Shown here: piece after piece, positions 34,420 to 39,025 of the stretch | How the letters are laid out: every line of letters begins with the position of its first letter | Position numbering within the stretch: the first letter of the stretch is position 1 | Assembly: GCA_017964005.1 (NCBI GenBank) | Contig: JAGCSR010000037.1 | Location: 1 to 39,025 of the forward strand | Length of the DNA stretch: 39,025 bases | Source: Clostridiales bacterium | GTDB taxonomy: Bacteria; Bacillota; Clostridia; Saccharofermentanales; Saccharofermentanaceae | Direction: 5' to 3' | Notes under the pieces: model-generated | The model's database searches: none | Seen by the model: the letters and a program-made list of their open reading frames with translations, nothing else | What the model was told of the DNA's origin: nothing | Position numbers and translations under genes: made by a program

Positions 34420-37400
34420 TTATCCTTTTCCGTTTATGAATTTGTCGTACTTGTAGAGGAATGTAACCATCTGGCGTCTTAAGCAGAGGCCGTCGGGCTT
34501 GAAGGTTCCGTCGGAGTATCCTGCCAGGATCTTCTTCTCGGATGCCCAGAGGGTTGCCTTATAGTAGTAAGCACTGCTCTTGACATCACTGAACTTGTTG
34601 ACCGTTGACTTGGGGTTGGGCTTTCCTGCCATTCTCCAAAGGAACGTAACTGTCTGTGCTCTGCTGCAGACTGTCTGAGGTTTGAATGTTCCGTCCTTGT
34701 AGCCGGTGGTTATGCCTTTCTCAACAGCCCAGATTACAGGCTTGAAGAAATAGTCAGAACTCTTTACATCAGGGAACGAACACTTGGTCGATTTAGGAGC
34801 AGGGCTGCCTGCAAGACGCCACATGAATGTCAGCATCTGAGCTCTGGTGCACTCTACGGTGGGCTTAAAGAGAGTCTGCTTGTCGTAGCCCTTGACGACA
34901 TCCAGGTTAACAAGGTAGTAGGTAGGAGCATACCAGAATTCCTTGGTGTCCGTTACATCCTTGAAGAGGACCTGGACTACACACTGAGCGCTCTTGCCTT
35001 CCACAGTAGCAGTTATCGTTGCTGATCCTGCCTGCTTTGCCGTGACCTTACCGGATGCATCAACGGATGCGATCTTGGAATTGGAAGAATTCCAGGAAAC
35101 CTTAGAAGATGTACCCTTGACCGCAGCCTTAAGAGTAACAGTCTTTCCGCAGACAACACTTGAAGAAGACTTATCAAGCTTTATGCTTACGGATGAATCC
35201 GCTGCCGGCTTAGAAGTTACAGTTGCATCAGGCTTGGAAGGCTTAACAGTTGCCTTGGGGGCATCCGTAGGTGCTGCCGGCTTAGGTGTTGCTGTAGGTG
35301 TGGCAGTAGCGGTAGGTGTAGGGACAAATACTTTCTTGAACGCGACATCGACAGTTACGGCTGCTCTGGGCATCGTAAACTTTCCGGCATTTGTGATATC
35401 AACAGCCGCACCGCCTTCGGGAGTATATGTGATCTTATCGATCCCGTATCCGTTGGCAGGAACGGGGTTTACGCTGACCTCGCTCCCCCACTCTGCGGAA
35501 GGAGAAGATACTGATGCTGTTCCGTTGACCGTATTGTTTACGGTGACTTTGTACTGATCCTTAGCGAAAACAACATTCACCGCTACATTGCCTGCAGGCA
35601 TCTCAAAACCGGTTCCTTCGATCTCATCACCGTTGACCTTGACTGCAGCAAGATAGTAGCCGTCGTCTGCCGTGATATCGAGCGTGATCTCATCTCCATA
35701 GTTTGCGGAGGTCTTGGAAATCTCAGCAGAACCGCCTTCACTTGTGTTCAATGTGATATTGTATAGAACTTTCTTGAAAGTAACTTCAACTTTCACATTC
35801 CATCCCGGCATCTTGAAGGTTGTGCCGCTGATAACTTTATCGTTCACCTTGATCTCATCGACCTCATATCCTTTGTCAGGAGTTGCGGTTACGGTAATGT
35901 CTTCGCCAATTGTTGCTGTATCGGAAGAAACTTTAGCAGAACCGCCATCACCTGCATTTACGGATACCGAGAGGATTTCCTTTTCGAATGTTACCTCAAC
36001 AATTACATCAGCTGCGGGCATATAGAAAGCAGCGCCGCTGATAACTTCTCCGTTCACTATGATATCGCCGGGTCTATAGCCCATCTGAGGTGCAACCATC
36101 ATACCTATCAGATCCTGATAGTTTGCAGTAGTGGCAGAAGCTCCGGCACTTCCTCCTTCACCTGCAATTACAGTGATCGAATATTTAACCATCTTAAAGG
36201 CTATTTCTATTATTACATTTCCTGCAGGCATATCGAATGTATTGCCGCTGATAGGATTGCCGTTTACCTTGATATAATCGACCTCATATCCGGTGTTGGG
36301 CGTTGCAGTAACCGTTATCTTCTCGCCGTAGGTTGCAGTCGCAGAAGAAACATCAACACTCCCGCCGTCTGTGTCAGTGAAGGCATAGATATTATAGACA
36401 ATCTTCTTAAACGTTACATCAACTTTAGTATTCTGAGCAGGCATCTTAAAGCTTGTGCCACTGATAACCTCGCCGTTCACTTTGATCTGATCGACCTCAT
36501 AGCCGGTGTCAGGCACAGCATTTACAGTGATGGGATCCTGGTAGTTTGCTTTGCTTGAAGAAACAGTAGCACTTCCGCCATCACCTGCATTTACGGTGAT
36601 CGAATAATCTTCCTTACTGAATCCTACATCTATTGTTACATTTCCTGCCGGCATGAAGAAAGAATCACCGCTGATAGCACTGCCGTTTACCTTGATATAA
36701 TCGACCTCATATCCGGTGTTGGGTGTTGCAGTGATCAATATTTCATCTCCGTAAGTTGCAGTCGAAGAAGAAACCCGTACTCTCCCGCCTGTGACATCAG
36801 AGACCGTGATATTGTAAACTGTCTTTTTGAATGTAACATCAACAGTTACATTTTCTGCAGGCATATTGAAAATATAGCCGCTATTGATGCTGATGGCTTT
36901 ACCATTCACCTTGATCTTATCGAGTTCATATCCGGTAGAAGGATAAATCCAGACGCCGACCAGATCGCCATAATATGCAGTATCAGGAACATAGGCAGTT
37001 CCGCCATCACCTGTATTTAAGGTGATATTGTAACTGATCTTTTTGAACTGAACATAAACCTCAACATCTCTGCCGGGCATAAAGAATTGATTGCCGCCAA
37101 CAGACTTACCGTTGACAGTGATCTTATCGATCTCATAACCTTTGTCGGGATTAGTAGTGATACTGATCAACTCGCCTGCTTTAGCAGACGTTTTCAATAA
37201 TGAAGCATTTCCGCCTGCGCCATAATCCAATGACAAGGAATATAATTTATCAGGATTATAATTGGTCGATGAGAGCGTCAGCTGTGGCTCACTAAAATAA
37301 TCGGTGGTATCAGGGTTATAGGTATAGTACAAACTATTTTTGCTATAACCTCCGCTTACAGATCCTGCGACTCCCGGCATAAACAGAGCCGTAGTATTAT

Positions 37401-38451
37401 TCGTATCATTGTTAGTAACATCAACCAGATAGTTTTTATCGTCATCCATATGAACGATGTTCCACTGGTGACCCCCTCCCCCAAGAAAACCTCTTACAGT
37501 TATTGCATAAACATCGTCACCGCGGAATACAGAGTTATCACAAAGGTACTGGAAAGCCTTGGCATAACCTTCACAGACCACCTTAGTATTGGGATCTCCG
37601 TCAAAGACCCAAATATACTGCCAGGGATTTCCGTAAGATACACCACCGCCGGCTGCGTCACGGTTATAATCTGTTAATTCACAGATTTTGTTATTATATG
37701 CAAAAAGCTTGTGGTAATCATCCAGGTCTTTATTTTGTTTTATGATATTGCCTGCATTTTGGGCTGCGCTCTTAACAGCTTGACCATATTCGGTATTCAC
37801 CGTCACATTGCTATTACCACGGTATTCATCCGCCACAATAAATAAAAATGTAAACCCTGACACAGTCAGCAGATCGTTACCTTTTACCTTTGTGAAATTC
37901 ATGCCAAATCCCTGCGTCTTGTCAAACCAGTACATATTATCCGGATTGGCAAACATCAAAGCATTAATAAACTTATTCGTGTCAAACTTTTTATCTATTA
38001 CATTTTGTACAAGTTCCAGTACTTCTGTCTGGGACAAACCCTCAAAGGTTTCCACCCCCGCTTCAGTAGTTGAAACAGTCATCGAAAAATCTTCATCGGG
38101 AAGACCGATCCAGGTGCCCGCACGTTCTCCTGCGGCGATCTGAGCAATAATAGGATTAAGACATTGAAACGCCCTCTGTTCATCTTCATTCAACTGATTC
38201 ACGAAGTCAAATCTTCTGTACTCTGCTGACTTGCTTCCCGACATTTTGTTAGCTATGTAACGTTCTGCCATTTCATCATTATCGATATCATAATCCGGAA
38301 CAACTCTATGCTCCATATCAGGATCATCGATAACAATGTCCCAGGTATCACCCTCCCCGGTCTCATCAGCGTGAATAACCCCGGCAAACGACAGCGCGAT
38401 AGCCGCTGCAAGAGTCATGCTCATAAACTTGGTGAAAACTCGTTTTTTCAT
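34420..38451 (-). CDS. large secreted protein: transglutaminase-like domain, nine repeats, Ig-like domain, three SLH domains
   Basis: 1343 residues from ATG 38451 (MKKRVFTK) after GGGGGAGG. Signal peptide 1-28 ends VIHA. A transglutaminase-like domain has C293 in VVCEGYAKAF, H328 in GGGHQWNIVHM and D344 in YLVDVTNND. Nine tandem repeats of about 70 residues follow (about 400-1050), each with GYEVDxIKVNGxxISGxxFxMPAxNV. Then a Pro/Thr-rich linker with TPTATATPTATP, a Big_2-like domain with VSWNSSNSKIASVDASGKVT, and three SLH domains ending LRRQMVTFLYKYDKFINGKG. The transglutaminase fold can crosslink or hydrolyse, often as a protease-like enzyme in bacteria. A cell-surface enzyme on a long stalk is the likely arrangement. 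Confidence 0.92.
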   Translation of the reverse strand: MKKRVFTKFMSMTLAAAIALSFAGVIHADETGEGDTWDIVIDDPDMEHRVVPDYDIDNDEMAERYIANKMSGSKSAEYRRFDFVNQLNEDEQRAFQCLNPIIAQIAAGERAGTWIGLPDEDFSMTVSTTEAGVETFEGLSQTEVLELVQNVIDKKFDTNKFINALMFANPDNMYWFDKTQGFGMNFTKVKGNDLLTVSGFTFLFIVADEYRGNSNVTVNTEYGQAVKSAAQNAGNIIKQNKDLDDYHKLFAYNNKICELTDYNRDAAGGGVSYGNPWQYIWVFDGDPNTKVVCEGYAKAFQYLCDNSVFRGDDVYAITVRGFLGGGGHQWNIVHMDDDKNYLVDVTNNDTNNTTALFMPGVAGSVSGGYSKNSLYYTYNPDTTDYFSEPQLTLSSTNYNPDKLYSLSLDYGAGGNASLLKTSAKAGELISITTNPDKGYEIDKITVNGKSVGGNQFFMPGRDVEVYVQFKKISYNITLNTGDGGTAYVPDTAYYGDLVGVWIYPSTGYELDKIKVNGKAISINSGYIFNMPAENVTVDVTFKKTVYNITVSDVTGGRVRVSSSTATYGDEILITATPNTGYEVDYIKVNGSAISGDSFFMPAGNVTIDVGFSKEDYSITVNAGDGGSATVSSSKANYQDPITVNAVPDTGYEVDQIKVNGEVISGTSFKMPAQNTKVDVTFKKIVYNIYAFTDTDGGSVDVSSATATYGEKITVTATPNTGYEVDYIKVNGNPISGNTFDMPAGNVIIEIAFKMVKYSITVIAGEGGSAGASATTANYQDLIGMMVAPQMGYRPGDIIVNGEVISGAAFYMPAADVIVEVTFEKEILSVSVNAGDGGSAKVSSDTATIGEDITVTATPDKGYEVDEIKVNDKVISGTTFKMPGWNVKVEVTFKKVLYNITLNTSEGGSAEISKTSANYGDEITLDITADDGYYLAAVKVNGDEIEGTGFEMPAGNVAVNVVFAKDQYKVTVNNTVNGTASVSSPSAEWGSEVSVNPVPANGYGIDKITYTPEGGAAVDITNAGKFTMPRAAVTVDVAFKKVFVPTPTATATPTATPKPAAPTDAPKATVKPSKPDATVTSKPAADSSVSIKLDKSSSSVVCGKTVTLKAAVKGTSSKVSWNSSNSKIASVDASGKVTAKQAGSATITATVEGKSAQCVVQVLFKDVTDTKEFWYAPTYYLVNLDVVKGYDKQTLFKPTVECTRAQMLTFMWRLAGSPAPKSTKCSFPDVKSSDYFFKPVIWAVEKGITTGYKDGTFKPQTVCSRAQTVTFLWRMAGKPNPKSTVNKFSDVKSSAYYYKATLWASEKKILAGYSDGTFKPDGLCLRRQMVTFLYKYDKFINGKG

Positions 38452-38520
38452 GGCCAAAAACCTCCCCCTGAAATAATAGATTTTTGGCATTCACAAAAGT
38501 TGCTCTTGTGAAAACCATTT

Positions 38521-38549
38521 AATATATTCCATAGAAGTTTCTTTGTCAA
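38521..38549 (-). promoter_or_regulatory. sigma-A promoter of the large SLH gene
   Basis: Minus strand TTGACA (38549-38544), 17 bases, TATATT (38526-38521). Near-consensus boxes at ideal spacing, about 70 bp upstream of the start codon. Confidence 0.8.
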
Positions 38550-38590
38550 TACCCGAAAACAAAATTCTTCAGCACCATTATTAACACCAT

Positions 38591-38624
38591 AAAACAACAG
38601 AGCCGCCTCATGAAGAAGCGGCTC
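38591..38624 (-). terminator. intrinsic terminator of the SLH gene entering from the right
   Basis: Minus strand GAGCCGC (38624-38618) pairs with GCGGCTC (38606-38600), followed by TGTTGTTTTA. It lies after the orphan SLH tail, not directly after the present stop at 38767. Confidence 0.7.
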
Positions 38625-38647
38625 CGGCAAGATAAAGATCAAAAACA

Positions 38648-38680
38648 CTATTTCTTGTTTATAAACTTGTCGTACTTGTT
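38648..38680 (-). pseudogene. orphan SLH C-terminal fragment
   Basis: The minus strand here reads KYDKFINKK and a TAG stop, the same tail as the SLH proteins in this window (KYDKFINGKG, KYDKFINNKG). Nothing upstream in frame encodes the rest of an SLH domain. The codons differ from the neighbouring intact tail, so it is not a simple recent duplication of it. Probably a remnant of an older 3-prime end or of another SLH gene. Confidence 0.55.
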
Positions 38681-38684
38681 CGTC

Positions 38685-38758
38685 ACAACATATCGCTCTT
38701 GGCGTCGGACGAGTCCTCGTCGCTTCGCTCCTGCGGAACTAGCAGAGCGATGTGTTGT
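38685..38758. repeat. 74-bp imperfect inverted-repeat element
   Basis: Arms ACAACATATCGCTCT (38685-38699) and AGAGCGATGTGTTGT (38744-38758) are inverse copies with one mismatch. The interior has a second palindrome, GACGAG-TC-CTCGTC. No T-run follows on either strand. It resembles a REP- or MITE-type element sitting between an intact SLH tail and an orphan one. Confidence 0.6.
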
Positions 38759-38766
38759 TCCTCGGG

Positions 38767-39025
38767 TTATCCTTTGTTGTTGATAAATTTATCATACTTA
38801 TACAAGAACGTTACCATCTGGCGGCGTAAGCAGTCGCCGTTGGGCTTGAAGGTTCCGTCGGAATATCCTGCCAGAATCCCCTTCTCGGATGCCCAGAGAG
38901 TTGCCTTATAGAAATAGTCTTTCTCCTTAACATCCTTGAACTTGTTCTTAGTTGATGATGGCTTGGGCTGTCCTGCAAGTCTCCAGAGGAATGTAACGGC
39001 GTGCTTTCTTGCGCACACGATCTGA
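38767..39025 (-). CDS. SLH-domain surface protein (partial, C-terminus only)
   Basis: The frame is open through the right edge, so this is the tail of a longer gene and has no true start in the window. 85 residues are visible. They cover the end of one SLH domain (CARKHAVTFLWRLAGQP) and one complete final SLH domain (FKDVKEKDYFYKATLWASEK, then GYSDGTFKPNGDCLRRQMVT) ending FINNKG. Very close to the last SLH domain of the protein at 34420-38451, which suggests a family of co-anchored surface proteins at this locus. Confidence 0.85.
   Translation of the reverse strand, partial: QIVCARKHAVTFLWRLAGQPKPSSTKNKFKDVKEKDYFYKATLWASEKGILAGYSDGTFKPNGDCLRRQMVTFLYKYDKFINNKG

Larger units (their letters stand above)
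38452..38766. other. intergenic region between two SLH genes
   Basis: No intact gene. It holds the promoter of the large SLH gene (38521-38549), a leader with a TTCACAA/TTGTGAA stem, a terminator (38591-38624), a fragment coding an SLH tail (38648-38680) and a 74-bp hairpin element (38685-38758). Confidence 0.75.

Noticed and set aside
38701..38740. Small ribozyme (hammerhead-like) inside the 74-bp element
   Set aside because: The interior has a GGACGAGTCC palindrome but not the conserved CUGAUGA and GAAA core bases.

Overview
The window looks like chromosomal DNA of an anaerobic Clostridia-type Firmicute with mid-range GC. The basis is strong AGGAGG-type ribosome sites, sigma-A style TTGACA/TATAAT promoters, intrinsic terminators with U-runs, a type III glutamine synthetase, an ANTAR regulator beside a glutamine synthetase, a BlaI/M56 pair and SLH-type surface proteins. 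I cannot name a genus. I saw no tRNA, rRNA, CRISPR array, transposase or phage gene. Several real starts differ from the longest open frame and were set from ribosome binding sites.

Layout. (1) 1-7123, minus: a tight six-gene membrane-lipid operon. In transcription order it holds a CarS/CdsA-like CDP-lipid synthase, an ATP-grasp/phospho-histidine enzyme, phosphatidylserine synthase, phosphatidylserine decarboxylase, a UbiA-type prenyltransferase and a second ATP-grasp enzyme cut by the left edge. (2) 7214-8137, plus: a VanX-like D-Ala-D-Ala dipeptidase lipoprotein. (3) 8186-12120, minus: a redox operon with a CrtI/retinol-saturase-like flavoprotein, a ferredoxin-reductase-type protein fused to a membrane domain, and a stand-alone copy of that membrane domain. 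(4) 12291-13517, minus: a CPBP protease-like membrane protein. (5) 13700-21487: a nitrogen block with short type I-like glutamine synthetase, ANTAR regulator and CTP synthase on the minus strand, and type III glutamine synthetase and an ammonium transporter-PII fusion on the plus strand. (6) 21579-23163, minus: two GNAT acetyltransferases and a methyltransferase. (7) 23243-25207, minus: an LRR-SLH surface protein. (8) 25356-31421, minus: glutamate synthase gltBD. (9) 31598-34147, minus: a BlaI-type repressor and an M56 sensor protease with two operators. (10) 34420-39025, minus: a 1343-residue transglutaminase/repeat/SLH surface protein and the tail of another SLH protein.

How the parts fit. 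Ammonium uptake, two glutamine synthetases and glutamate synthase form a complete ammonia-assimilation route. Three of these transcription units (type I-like GS, glnN, gltBD) have a strong promoter, then a small hairpin with a six-base loop A-N-N-G-N-N, then an intrinsic terminator whose 5-prime arm overlaps that hairpin, then the ribosome site. A degenerate version sits before the ammonium transporter. ANTAR proteins are known RNA-binding antiterminators that recognise hexaloop hairpins with A1 and G4, and the window's only ANTAR gene is in the GS operon. I infer a local nitrogen antitermination regulon, with the regulator inside its own circuit. This and the lipid operon are the two most interesting systems here.
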